The notes under the pieces: model-generated
Seen by the model: only the letters and a program-made list of their open reading frames with translations
Databases searched by the model: none
Told to the model about the DNA's origin: nothing
Origin: Gigaspora margarita
Lineage: Eukaryota; Glomeromycota; Glomeromycetes; Diversisporales; Gigasporaceae
Direction: 5' to 3'
Length of the DNA stretch: 64,000 nt
Assembly (NCBI GenBank): GCA_009809945.1
Contig: WTPW01002194.1
Location: 42,895-106,894, forward strand
Shown here: positions 1-10,890 of the stretch, one piece after another
Layout of the letters: each line of letters begins with the position of its first letter
Numbering within the stretch: position 1 is the stretch's first letter
Made by a program: the position numbers and the translations under genes

Positions 1-50
1 AATTTAAAAACAAAAATTGGTATCATGTTTTATTAACAAAATACTATTGA

Positions 51-407
51 TTTTCAGATATTACACAAAATGTGTGGTCTGAAATAGTGAATATGGATGC
101 AACCAACCAAAAGGAGGCTACCATGATTATGGTCACCAACAACAAACAAGCAATATCTCCTAGTGCAACCAGCTCTTCGACCATAGAACAAGAACCATGT
201 GATGAACTCACAAGAGATGCCTCTTTCTCAAACCAGTATTTGGAAAAGGACACTTTTACAAGAAGTACTGATATTGTAATGGAAGTAACTGAAAATGAGG
301 CAGAATTTACTACAGTAGTTAACAAAAAGAAAAAGAAAGAGAAAACTGCGAATAAACTCAAGCCAACTTCAGATCCAATCAGACCTTCTCCATACAAGAA
401 GATCTGA
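51..407 (+). pseudogene. LINE-A ORF1, C-terminal remnant
   Basis: The reading frame is open from the codon after the stop at 48-50 to the stop at 405-407. The protein is acidic and Ser/Thr-rich, and ends in a Lys-rich block after a motif of the form EFTTVVNKKKK. The same arrangement (NEFTLVTYKKPK; DNFKVVTHKKSN) closes ORF1 in LINE-J and LINE-F. Only the tail downstream of the zinc-knuckle region is present, because the upstream part lies outside the window or was lost. Its role would be the disordered C-terminus of the LINE nucleic-acid-binding protein. It is not functional here. Confidence 0.7.
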
Positions 408-835
408 GCTAGAGCTCATGGCTCAGTGTCTGTTTAAATTTTCTCATTCATATATGATCAACAAACCCAAAATTTATATAGCTACTATCAATATTAAAGG
501 GTTAAATAATCAGAACAAACAACAAAGAACTCTAACACTTCTTAAATCTTACAAATTAGACATTATTGTATTACAGGAAACAAACTTAAGTAATCAAGTC
601 ACAAGAAACTTTCTTAAGAATCAATAGTTATTTGATTCTGCATGGTCCAGTAAAACAGCGATTTTAGCTGGCAACCAAAAAGACATTCAAATTTCACATA
701 ATGATAGGATTATGATGGCTAGTTTCTTCTTCAAAGGATTTTCATTCCAAATTATGAATGTATATGCACTGCCAAACCACAAGGATAGGTCAGAATTTCT
801 TGAGAAATGGACTCCTAGCCATAATTATAACAATA

Positions 836-1468
836 TCCCTTAAACTGTATTCCAGGCAAATTTGCCTGGAAAATTAAAAAGAATTTATAATTTTTTAAAT
901 AAAACAAAATTTATTAAGAATATGGGATATACTTTCTTTATAAAATACTTTTTTTAAAACATATTTTATAAACTTTCTTAGAAAANTTTTTTAAAATTAT
1001 TAGAAAACTTTCATACAATAAAACTTTAAAGTTTTTATTTAAAATTTTTACTATAGAATTTTTCTTTAACTTTTCATGTTCCTGTCTATAAAAAAATTTT
1101 TACTTCTAATACAAGTCTTAATTTTTACAAGTAAATCACAAAAGTTGCAATAATAAAAGTTGTAATCCTTTTTATAAACTACAATATGTATTAAAAACAG
1201 AGGGCTAGAGCTAATATTTATAGAGTTTGCCAAGAATTAGTGATAATTTTTTTTGGTTAAAATTTTTTTTTTAAAATTGTCTATTTTTAGCTTATAAGCA
1301 ACTTATACTTTTTTTCTTATAATATAAAATTAAATTTTACTAAAATATAATCCTTATTTTCAAATATTATTAAATAAAATTTTATTTTTTAAAAAAAAAG
1401 TAGATTATAAGTATATTTATAGTATTTTTCCAGGCAAATTTGCCTGGAACAGCCTACAGATTAAGGGA
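836..1468. mobile_element. MITE-1, TA-flanked (Tc1/mariner-like) with palindromic termini
   Basis: A 633-bp AT-rich element inserted in the endonuclease codons of LINE-A. The left end reads TCCCTTAAACTGTATTCCAGG and the right end is its approximate reverse complement (TCCCTTAATCTGTAGGCTG). TA is duplicated at 834-835 and 1469-1470. Removing the element plus one TA restores the frame as N-N-I-A-G-D-F-N. Each end also contains the 18-bp perfect palindrome CCAGGCAAATTTGCCTGG (851-868 and 1430-1447). There is no coding capacity. TA target and TIRs suggest mobilisation by a Tc1/mariner-type transposase supplied elsewhere. Confidence 0.85.
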
Positions 1469-3464
1469 TAGCAGGTGATTTCAATATTAACCTGAATCCC
1501 AGAATTAATAGGCCCCAGAATGACACCACTAGAGACCAACTCAAGAGTATATTGAACAACTTCCTGGATTTAGCTACTTTCACAAAGAAGAAACCATTTC
1601 TTACATTTTTTCAAAGTGTTCTAAATAATCAAATAATGGCTACTCGGTTGGACTATATCTTTATAGATAAAAATCATGGGCATTTGATATCTGAATCAGA
1701 AACGCTATTTGGAAATTCAGACCATCTCTTGGTCAAATGCACCTTAAAGCTTGAACATGAAGCAAAAAAGTCATCAAGCTGGAGATTTGATAAAAATCTA
1801 TTGAAGAATGAACTACTCAGAAGCGAAGTTATTAAAGAAATAAACTCAGTTACATCAGCAGAAGAATGGGATTGGCACAAGATCTGCATCCAATCAATCA
1901 TTAGGACCTTTAAAAAACCCAAAGACCCGGAGAGCAGGATCGCAAAATTGAATAAAAAGATAACGAAATTAAAGGAGGCCTTAGTGAAAAATTGTGATCA
2001 GATATACTTACACCAAAAAATAGATAACCTCAATTCTCAACTTCAGGATGAGCTCTCCTAACTGCCAGAACGGTAGCAAATACAATCTAAATCCTGTTGG
2101 ATAGAACAAGGGGAGAAATCCACAAAATACTTTTATCATACAGAACCTTCCTTCGGTCTCAGAACAGGAAAATCTAGCCTTGATGCATGACATTAAACAG
2201 ATGAAATCATTGTGGTTATTAGAAGTCTTCCCAATGATAAGTCCCCGGGGCTTGATGGGCTTACATATGAATTTTATAAGCTTATGGAGGACACTATTGT
2301 GCCTGTCCTAACAACTATTTTCAACCAAGTACTGGAGATGAGGATACTACCAAATTTATGCCATAAAAATTTGATTACTCTCATCCCGAAGAAATCAACA
2401 GACCTATCTAGTTTGGACAATCAGAGACCAGTATCACTAGTGAACTGTGATGCAAAAATTTTCATGAAGATTTTAGCCTCATGTCTGAAACTCTATAGTA
2501 CCTCTACATCAACTTTATAACAAGACGTTTGATCTTTGATGCTGCCTTGAATGTGCTTACCACAATGAGAAATCAAAAAGAGATCACAAACTATCACTGG
2601 ATGATGTTTGCAGACCAACAAAAAGCATTTGACCATATTGATCACAACTTTTTGCAAATTGTACTAGGGAAAATGAAATTTAGCTAAGGCTTCAGAAGTC
2701 TAGTGGAAAATCTATTCTCAAATCAAGAAGCACACATATTTGAATCAGGTTATCTTTCAGAGCCATTTAGGGTTAAAAGAGGCGTACATCAAGGCGATCC
2801 TCTTTCTCCTCTTCTTTATATTCTAGCTTTTGAACCTCTTCTGATATCGATTAATAATAAAATTAGAGGCATCCCAATACAGAACCTTTATTTCAAAACA
2901 GTAGCATATGCGGATGATCTAACAATAGGGGTTGGATCATTGTCAGACTGGTTGGAGATACAAAAGTTATTCAACACTTATGAGGCTGCTGCAGGACAAG
3001 AATTAACAAACACAAGACAAAATTAGCACCACTAACTAACATAGCCAGAAGAGCAAACCTTCCAGGTTTAAATCTTTTCAATATAGTGGAAGAACAAAGA
3101 ATCTATAACTGTCTTAGGCTATGAGATTTACATGAATGGTTCCTCTAAGAAGGATTTGTGGCTCACAACAATCTCCAAGATTCAATCCTCACTTGACAAA
3201 GTTACACAAAAGAACTTTTCTATTAAAGATAGAATCCTAGTAGCTAAGTCTCTGGTACTTTTGAAAATATGGTATATAGCATATCTTTTGCTGCTAAGCA
3301 AAAAGCATATAGCAAAAATAAATAGAATAATTACTTTTTGAATAAACATAACTCAAAAATGCTTCCTAGATATTCGGTATACCAACAATCATATGATCAG
3401 TAAGGTCTCCAGACCCCAATCATTAGCAATATGTTAGAGACCCAAATGTTATCAGTATGGCTAA

Positions 3465-3750
3465 TAGGGTTCCTCAAATTCAAATCAAATCAAATATTGT
3501 GTCAATTTGAATTTGATCAAATCAAATTGACCCTGATTTGAATTTGATTTGATTCAAATATTTGGATTTGAATTTGATTTGAATTTGAATTTTTAATAGT
3601 AATTTTCAAATCAAATCAAATATTTGTCAAATCAAATCAAATTTGGCCAGATTTGAATTTGATCAAATCAAATATAGTCAAATTTGAATTTGAATTTGAT
3701 CAAATATTTGATTCAAATATTTGAAGATCAAATCAAATTGTGGAACCCTA
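3465..3750. mobile_element. MITE-2, hAT-like, built of CAAATCAAAT-type arrays
   Basis: A 286-bp element in LINE-A ORF2. Its terminal inverted repeats read TAGGGTTCC(T/A)CAAATT. A perfect 8-bp target duplication ATGGCTAA lies at 3457-3464 and 3751-3758. The 8-bp duplication and the TAG(G/T)GTTCC ends are typical of hAT elements. The interior is almost entirely tandem and inverted copies of an AAATCAAATC / GATTTGAATTTG motif. It is non-coding. Excision restores LSVWL-TLLTDN, in register with the other LINE copies. Confidence 0.88.
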
Positions 3751-4542
3751 ATGGCTAACGCTTTTAACTGATAATATACTTTGGGCACAAATAGAGCACA
3801 ACATCATTAACTTAGTTTTTAAGAACCAAAAGAAACATTTCAGTGCTACAAGCACTAACTGCAAATCTAGTTCAAACCAAAGCGTGGCCTACAGAATGAA
3901 AACCATATTTATTAGCATGAAGAAGAGTTGATGAATCAATTTTAGCCCTTACGAACTGGCCTTGGCAGATGGGAGGAAAAAGGGAAATGAATTCCAAGTT
4001 AAAAATATTATAAAGAAAAATGACATTTACTTCATCTCTGGCCCAACAAACATTCAGCAAACCAGTAATAGATTGAATTCTTTTTAAAGCAATGGACAAT
4101 AAAAAGAAGGATATTATGTGGTGGCTCTTTCACAGAGCCCTACCACTAGGATACCACCTTCAAAACGTCTCAACAACAGAAACGGGGTCCTGTATATAGT
4201 GTGTAGATACACTCCAATCTCTAGACCACTTTGCCTTTGAATATCACATCAGTAAATCAATATGGTTGGAAACATACAAATTCTTGAACTTGGAGGCAAC
4301 TCATCCTATTCCTAACTCCATGGAGGAAGTCTTTACTGCCTCTAACTTTTTCCAAGAAGTATACTATAAAACTGCTATCTGGATACACATAAATACAATT
4401 TACAAAATTTGGTGTTGGTACACAGCTACAAAATGGGGTAGTATAGTTATCCAGAAATTTCCCTTTCCTCTATAATCAGAAACTACATTTCAAGAGAAAT
4501 ACGGGTACTGTGCTATAATTCCTCTTCTAAATCTGTAAATAG

Positions 4543-5080
4543 AGTCCTGCGGGTTGATAGCATAGTGGTTGCGCTCCCAGAACATCACCCGTTTCCATAC
4601 ACAAGGTTGCCAGTTCAAGTTTTACGAATGGTAAAATTTAACTATACATGATCATGTGAAGGATGGCTTGAATTAGGATGCTAGAACCATGTTTGGACAG
4701 CTCAGCCACATTTTGGACTTGGCTGTGATAAGAGGCTCTCTGACCAATTCGGACAGATGTTGTATAACCTGCTATAACGGGGTTTGTGTTCTTGTTCGTT
4801 CTTTGCTGGCCTCAGAGGTGAAAACTTCTAGAACAATTGAAACGAGGGTTCAAGTCTGGCCGAACTCGCCTGTCATTGGTGTGTCTCTCTGTAGTACTAT
4901 TTGGATAATTCCGGATAAAATCCCCTGGTTGAAAAAAATAGGCTAGTCGATTAAGTTCAGTAGGATTAGGAAAAAATAGGATGGCTTAGTACCGGTTAGC
5001 CATGGTAGAAACTAAAAATAGAATAAAGTTGTGCCAACTGCGCCCACCCGGCCTTGCGCTGGGAAGTTAAAATAAAAAAA
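4543..5080 (+). mobile_element. SINE-a, tRNA-headed SINE
   Basis: It starts with a tRNA-like head: an A-box-like TAGCATAGTGG and a B-box-like AGTTCAAGTTT. The conserved SINE body follows, and the element ends with a degenerate hairpin tail then AAAATAAAAAAAAA. The 13-bp target duplication AATCTGTAAATAG is perfect (4530-4542 and 5081-5093), which indicates target-primed insertion by LINE machinery. It sits in the 3' UTR of LINE-A, so it is younger than LINE-A. Such SINEs are transcribed by RNA polymerase III from the internal A and B boxes. Confidence 0.9.
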
Positions 5081-5199
5081 AATCTGTAAATAGAAAAATA
5101 TGTAAATATCTTTGTTGTAAATAATAATTTATATAGTACTTAATAAAGAGCACCACATGCACCTCAGATGCATCACGCATCATAGACAAAAAAAAAATT

Positions 5200-6047
5200 C
5201 TATAAAATCTTATGATTTACAAATTTTTACTAATTAATTCTTACTTTTTGCACTAAGTAAACTTGTTTAGCATCAAAAAATACATATAAAATATTTAGAC
5301 TCAGACTAGTTTGCAGACTTCAGACCAGAATTAGCTATAATGCATATAATATGCATGCATGCAGCATGCATAGTGTAAAAAAATACCATTTTGCCCATCT
5401 CTACTAGGACCATGAATGAAGAAGATCTATTAATAAACTTAGGCTGAGTAACATAGCCACTTTAGTTACACAGCACCAGTAAAAGTAAATATCTGATATA
5501 AAAGTCATTAAAATAGGAGATCCTATATAAGGAACCAGGAAATGAAGGCTTGAGTTGTACTACCCAAATAAAAGAAAAGAATTGCAGAATCTGAGTTCAG
5601 AAGGATCTGCCTCTACCTAAAACAGAAGGAAGACCAAAACTTTGAGAAGGCTAGTACAGTAACTTTGAGAAGGTCAGAATGGAAAGGAAGTGCTAAAATT
5701 GGGGTACTGGAATGGACTACTGGAAGGCTGCTTTGAGCAGGGATATTGAAATGTTAGTACCAAGTAGGGGCATTGGAAAAGATTTCTGTGAACTGGACAT
5801 GAAGTGGAAAACTGGGAAGACCATAAGAAGCTGAAACTGATAACACCACCAGATGGGCATAGTAACAAATGAGGGTGTATTCATGAAGACTGACAAGCTA
5901 CCTCACAATCGATAATAGTTGCTACATAGTAAAGTCTAAAATTTACTATGCAAATTGATTATAGTCGCTTAAGTAAACTTCTTCAGGAGATCAAAATACA
6001 CATACTCTAAAATTTTTAACAAATTTGAAGAACTTTTTATTAATTGG
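5200..6047. other. Unassigned AT-rich DNA
   Basis: No convincing gene is visible. Noticeable items are a GCATGCATGCAGCATGCAT palindrome-rich patch near 5350-5372 and a copy (minus strand, about 5905-5990) of an 85-bp module also seen near 8410-8495 and inside the TA-flanked MITE at 34383-34696. The stretch is probably an old transposon remnant. Confidence 0.4.
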
Positions 6048-7692
6048 GGGGTTTTTTTTATTTCTTTGAGTTTATACTTGAAGCCACTTGATGGTGGTCT
6101 TTTTATTAAGGTCTTTTTGAGTCATGGGAACCTAACAACCCGGGCCCCTACACTTTATTATTACATATCCTATTTTTTTAACTATTACTATTTCCACCAT
6201 GGCTAACCGGTGCTAAGCCTTCTTGTCGTTTTCCTATGTCTATTTTCTATCATAGAGTTTTACTGGCTGACCCTTTTTGCACTACCAGGGATTTTTTTAA
6301 CCGGGATCTCGCAAATTGTTCGCACCCAACCTGAGGTACCCAATGGCACTTCAATCGACCCATTGTTTCTTCTAGAACCTTTTTCATCAGAGGTGGAAGT
6401 GCAACACCCCTACTGGAGATGACTCAAAGTTCCATCCAATCCATTTGGGAAGATCATCCTTCCGTTTCTGGGTAGATCTGGTTGACCTTATTTATACCGG
6501 AGAATTTTAACCAGAGCTAGTCCTTATTTGTCCAGATCTTCACTAGGGGTCCTGTTATTATATGTCATGTCTTTATAGAGTGTCCAAATGTGGTTATAAA
6601 CCCGCACGTGGTCCTGGCACCCTGGCTCAGCCCGTCCGTCTCATGTAGATCTGTAATCTGGGTCATGCCCAGGATGCATTAGACTATCGAAATTAATCTA
6701 CAAATTCTGTATTACAAGATCCCAGGGGAGCCCGCAGTTCACGATAGTAATAGACTGCGACGGGGTGATCTTCTCATTTCTCTTGTGTTCGTACAGGGTG
6801 GTCTTGCTCGTTTTTCTTGCGTTCGTACGGCGCTTCTCTTCGCTTCTCTTTGCTTATTAACTCTTTTTTTTTTGTATCATATTTCGTATCGTCGTTGGTG
6901 CCGTCATTGGTGCCATTGGTGTTGTCCTAGTTGGTGTCGTCGCTGGGGTCGTATGGAGTAGTTTTTTTTGTTTCTCTTGCGTTTGTATGGGGTGGTCTAA
7001 CACTAACGCTTCTGAGAAATAGTTTTTTTTATTTTTTTTTTACTTCTTTACTATTTTTTTAGAAAGTAGTGAATATAAGCAAATACAAGCGAATATAAGC
7101 GAATACAAGCGAATATAAGTGAATATGATAGTTAAAACAAAGAAGGGCCAACTGTAGGATAAGGAAATAAGTATATAGGGCTAGTATTTTTATCACAAAG
7201 TGCGAAAGTAGTTTAAAATATTACTATTTTTCATTTTCGTTTTTTTTCATTATTTTTTTTGGTTTCGTTTTTTTGTTGTTTTTTTTTTATTGTAAAGAAT
7301 ATATATATTATTATATAATAAAATATATAATATTGAGTAAAAACATATATTTAATTTAAAATATAATGTATAATAATAATAAATAAAAAATATAAAATTT
7401 TATATTAAATTGCGAAAACTTGCGAAAACCTGTAAAACGTTTAAAAATTTGCAAAAAGCATGATTATGTGAATATAATAATTATTAATTGATATCATATT
7501 CGATATATATCGATTAACCGGTATTCGATAAATATCGATTAACCGGATATATATCGATTACTATCACTATCGATAATAATCGATAGGGGTGTTGAGTATC
7601 GATATATATCTTATCGGTTAGTAATCGATATATATCTATATATAAAATTTGCTGACGGAGCGTAACCACTTACGCTATCAACCCACAGGTCC
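6048..7692 (-). mobile_element. SINE-b (subfamily 2), interrupted by repeat X copy A
   Basis: Minus-strand SINE. The 10-bp target duplication TATTAATTGG flanks it at 6038-6047 and 7693-7702. Its tRNA-like head reads on the minus strand from 7692 (GTGGGTTGATAGCGTAAGTG), and the poly(A) tail lies at the 6048 side. The body matches the subfamily seen at 19849-24920, 35496-36162 and 43038-43783. About 64 bp of the head, including the B box, is missing and replaced by repeat X (6647-7655), so the copy cannot be transcribed normally. The tail hairpin is degenerate and of the same type as in SINE-c. Confidence 0.85.
6647..7655 (+). repeat. Repeat X, copy A (about 1 kb, unclassified)
   Basis: This segment replaces part of SINE-b. 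It contains GTCGTTGGTG-type triplet-rich DNA, GAATATAAGC-type tandem units (about 7070-7125), homopolymer T tracts, and a terminal array of (GATATATATCGATTA) units (about 7500-7640). The same sequence reappears inverted at 62634-63950, which defines both approximate borders: TAGATCTGTA on one side and GCAAATTTTATATATAG on the other. No long ORF, TIR or transposase is visible. It could be a non-autonomous DNA element or a satellite-derived segment. Confidence 0.7.
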
Positions 7693-7702
7693 TATTAATT
7701 GG

Positions 7703-8851
7703 TTTTTAATTTTTATGTTCAACGAATAAATTAAAATTTATTAATAAAATATAGGTTTATGTAATTTAGCACATATGCGTTGTAACACACCCATCTGATA
7801 AAACAATCAGATCGTAGAATCAGAAATAGTGATCTTTTAAAAAATCGCCTGTGGCTCATAATTTTGCTTATGAAGCCGCTCTTTGTGCTCTAACAAAAAA
7901 AAATTCCTTGCAAAATTTTTACTATTAAGCCCTTTTTCTCGCCTACACACTATTCTAACCTCACCCTAACCCTAACTAACAAAAAAATGGGTTATTTTGG
8001 TTGGTTTGATTTCACGTTACACCAAATTATATGAGGTGCAACATGTTGGCAAAATCCCAAATTACTATAGTTTGGGATTTGTCTGCGCCCAAATCCCAAA
8101 TACATCCCAAATTAATTTCTCAATAACTTTATTAATAATCTTTGTTTAAACAAATGGTAGATATTCTTATTGTTATAGATAATATGTTTGCAAAATTTTA
8201 AACCTACTTTTTTGATTTAATCTTTTACAAATAGCAATTGTTTTTTTTTTGAATTTGGGATTTGTCCATGTTTTGCCAGCAAGTATAGGTGCGCTACAGC
8301 GCACATGCACAAAAATATTAAATTCTAAAATATATTTGTTGAATTTAAAAATTAAAAGTTAAATAATAAAATGTACTCTAATTCTGATGAAACATTCAGT
8401 ATATATGTATTTTGTCTTACAAACAAGTTTACTTAAGTGCTAATAATCGATTTACTTAGTAGAATTTAGACTTTACTATATATCAACTATTTGCAATTGA
8501 CCAAAAATTGATTTTATCCAAAAATAAGCTACCTCCAGATTTTTTATATCCAAAAAGGGAGCTCATTTTTCAGAAGAAACATTTAAAATAATAGTATAAG
8601 CTTCTATTTTATTTTTTTACATTTTCCTTTCTATGTTATTTTTTTATAATATCATCCATTACAAGTGTTCATGTAATGAGAAATGATGTATTACTTTTTT
8701 TAATTATTGCTATTTTCAAATTACAGACTATAAGTGATGTTTGAACTAATCGCTTGCTTATTTTGTTAGATAAAGTCAAGTGGATCAAAATCAATAATAC
8801 AACAGAATTAGGAGCTTATTTTATATATAAAATGGTAGAACAGGAAAGGAT
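7703..8851. other. Unassigned AT-rich DNA between SINE-b and LINE-B
   Basis: No gene is visible. It contains two telomere-like units (CACCCTAACCCTAAC, about 7967-7981), a small ATCTGAT/ATCAGAT hairpin near 7795-7815, an inverted-repeat element (8047-8278), and a plus-strand copy of the 85-bp module (about 8410-8495). Confidence 0.4.
8047..8278. mobile_element. Putative MITE with TGGCAAAA ends
   Basis: TGGCAAAATCCCAAATT at the left is matched, with a small insertion, by the reverse complement of the right end (AATTTGGGATTTG then TTTTGCCA). Several further copies of ATCCCAAAT lie inside. No clear target duplication could be read, so the element class is open. Confidence 0.45.
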
Positions 8852-9007
8852 CTACATGTACTCTTTCCAGTACACATAAGTTTGGAGTAGAGTAACAAAA
8901 GTTATCAAAATACACACAAAGTAATAAGAGTAAACAGGGCTAGTCCCCTTAAGAAGAAGAAAAGAAGCTATAGAGGGTTTGATGATACTATAGTTTTAGT
9001 GAAAATA

Positions 9008-10580
9008 ATGTCAAAGAAAAAGTGTAAAACAGAAAAACAAACTAACAAGGAAAACATGTCAACAACTACACAAAAAGATGAACAAATATCTGCACAGATA
9101 GCAACAATAAAAAACGTTGCGATTACTCTACTGGAGGCAAAGCCCCACAACAATACCTTGCAAGAATATCAAGAACCAACTTGGCATGAAAAAGTTGAAC
9201 AGGAAGCTACTGTACTTAAGGACATCACAAATATTCAAACTGATACTACGAATAAACAAGTGAATCTAGATATTGAACAACCTTTCCAGGCCCCTCTCAA
9301 ATTGACTCAGGCAATGAAAAAGTTGATGACTTGGCCATAGAACAAAGAAAAAATTATAGATAATAGCACATTTTCCAACAATGATTTTTCTTCAAAACAA
9401 AGTTCAAAACATATGATGGTAGAATATAGACAAGACAAGGGAAACCAGCCTGAACAGGAAGTGGTCCTCGCTGTTCCCAAAACTGAAAAGAGGCCAATTG
9501 ACATATTCTACCTTTTCACCAAGGCACAGTAATGCTCTCATAATTGATATATGAGGAATGCTAGGCTCTTTCAATAAAAAATCATGTCCTTCATGTTCAA
9601 TCAGATAAAATATGATGTCTGTGCTGCTAAATAGCACTTTACTAAAGGGGTCTGCACACATTGGAAATCACCTTTATAAACTGGAAAAACAAAGACAATA
9701 TACTGCAAATGAAATCATCATATTCCATAAGACCTACTATGGGTATATTTCAATGGATGGTAGGAAGTCTTTTCTATCAGCTAGATGCCGAAATGTACCT
9801 TTGGACAATAAAAATGAAGTCTTGAAGGCTTTGTTAGAAGCCTTCGAAAACTTCAGAAAGATTGCCACCATTAAACATTTTCTAATCACCAATGGATTGT
9901 AATCTTCAAAACAACTGATGATCCTGAGCTCAAAAACCAGTTACCATGTTTTACACATGTATGGGACAATAAGGTTTCTACTAATCAATTGAATCAAGAC
10001 AAAGCGCATGCAAGAAAAGGGCCATGTGGCATGAGGATGATAATTCAGAAAAAGAAATAACTTAGAGTCCCCTGCAGCTCTTGCTTAGGAGAAGGACATC
10101 TCATACCCAATTTTGCCATTGGTTGCTAAGATAACAATAGAGGAAGCAACAGGGTCTAAACTTGATGAAAAATTACTAGAAAAAGAAGTACCAGAGCATG
10201 TACTTCTACAGAATGAGGAACCAACCCACACAACTATAGAAGATATAATGATTCCCAACAAAAATGAAGGCCACATGCACAATATGAAACAAACTTACTT
10301 TTGTAATACTGATGATCTAACTCAAATTAGTAAACTCCTACAGGACGAACTAACTATGATATATGCAGATCTACCAGACAATGAGGTACCTACAATTCCA
10401 GAGGTTATGGAGATGGAAGCCTCTGTAAAGATTGTGGCCAGTTCCTACTCACTTGAATCCAATTTTATCCTAGTCTCTTACAAACAACCAGTGACCACTA
10501 AAAAGTCTAACAATATTACAAATGGACAGAACCCCTGTGAAATCTTCTTATGGCAATCAGAAGGGCTGGGTACTCCATAA
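9008..10580 (+). pseudogene. LINE-B ORF1 remnant
   Basis: The start is the ATG at 9008 (MSKKKCKTEK). The Lys/Glu/Thr-rich N-terminus runs to a stop at 9340. The central conserved region then appears in other frames: SNALIIDI near 9530, the block ending YISMDGRKSFLSARCRNVPL near 9740-9800, and FENFRKIATIKHFLI near 9850-9890. A degenerate knuckle, CSSCLGEGHL, lies near 10075-10105. The C-terminal acidic tail (10113-10580) resembles the other ORF1 tails. The intact protein would bind LINE RNA in the ribonucleoprotein. Stops and frameshifts make this copy non-functional. Confidence 0.75.
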
Positions 10581-10639
10581 TCTTCTCTGACCCAAGAGGG
10601 TACTTACCTTTTACGTACTCATGCTTGTGAACCAAAAGA

Positions 10640-10890
10640 TAAAAATAGATACGTTTAATAAGATAAAAATAGATACGCTTAATATAAAAAGGTTAAATAA
10701 TGCAGACAAGTGACAAAGGACATTCATTCTTTTTAAATCTTACAATATTGATATTATTATAATACAAGAAACTAATTTGAAAGATGCAAAACTTAGGGAC
10801 TTTTTAAAACACCAACTGCAGTAAGAATCAGTATGGTCTACCAAGACTACTATTTTAGCAGGAAACAAAAAAAAATCAAATTTATAAATA
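10640..10890 (+). pseudogene. LINE-B ORF2, N-terminal endonuclease fragment
   Basis: Translation shows NIKRLNN, a SYNIDIIIIQETNL block with the endonuclease catalytic Glu of QET, then ESVWSTKTTILAGN. These match the first 60 or so residues of ORF2 in the other copies. SINE3 inserts directly after this. Small remnants continue between the SINEs (11777-11818, 12408-12464). There are in-frame stops, and the rest of ORF2 is absent. Confidence 0.75.

Larger units (their letters stand above)
454..4540 (+). pseudogene. LINE-A ORF2: endonuclease / reverse transcriptase remnant
   Basis: ORF2 begins at an ATG at 454, shortly after ORF1. The APE endonuclease shows INIKGLNN, the QETN motif, AGDFNIN across the MITE excision point, DYIF and SDH. 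The reverse transcriptase follows, with SPGLDGLTYEFYK near 2235, an AFDHIDH block near 2625 and AYADDLTIG near 2905-2935. The C-terminal part resembles the other LINE copies up to about 4540. Visible damage includes a stop replacing the W of the KKQW motif (codon at 625-627), stops at 2059 and 2518, and several frameshifts. An intact ORF2 nicks the target and reverse-transcribes the LINE RNA there. This copy is dead. Confidence 0.85.
1..5199 (+). mobile_element. LINE-A, APE-type non-LTR retrotransposon, left end cut by window
   Basis: This copy reads ORF1 C-terminus, then ORF2 (endonuclease, reverse transcriptase, C-terminal region), then a 3' UTR. The UTR ends in AATAAAG, a short hairpin-prone stretch (about 5146-5189) and a run of A at 5190-5198. 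It is decayed by stops and frameshifts. Three later insertions sit in it: 836-1468, 3465-3750 and 4543-5080. Removing each insertion and one copy of its target duplication restores contiguous LINE sequence. The 3' tail differs from the tails of LINE-D, LINE-E, LINE-G and LINE-J. Confidence 0.85.

Noticed and set aside
3480..3740. CRISPR-like array of short repeats
   Set aside because: The repeats are adjacent degenerate AT-rich words without unique spacers, inside a hAT-type MITE with target duplication.
4543..4640. tRNA gene candidates (A and B boxes at this and about 15 other places)
   Set aside because: Each sits at the head of a SINE with body, hairpin tail, poly(A) and target duplication. 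Cloverleaf pairing of the acceptor arm is not evident.
4689..4946. 85-codon open frame
   Set aside because: Lies within the SINE-a body. The frame is not conserved in the other SINE copies.
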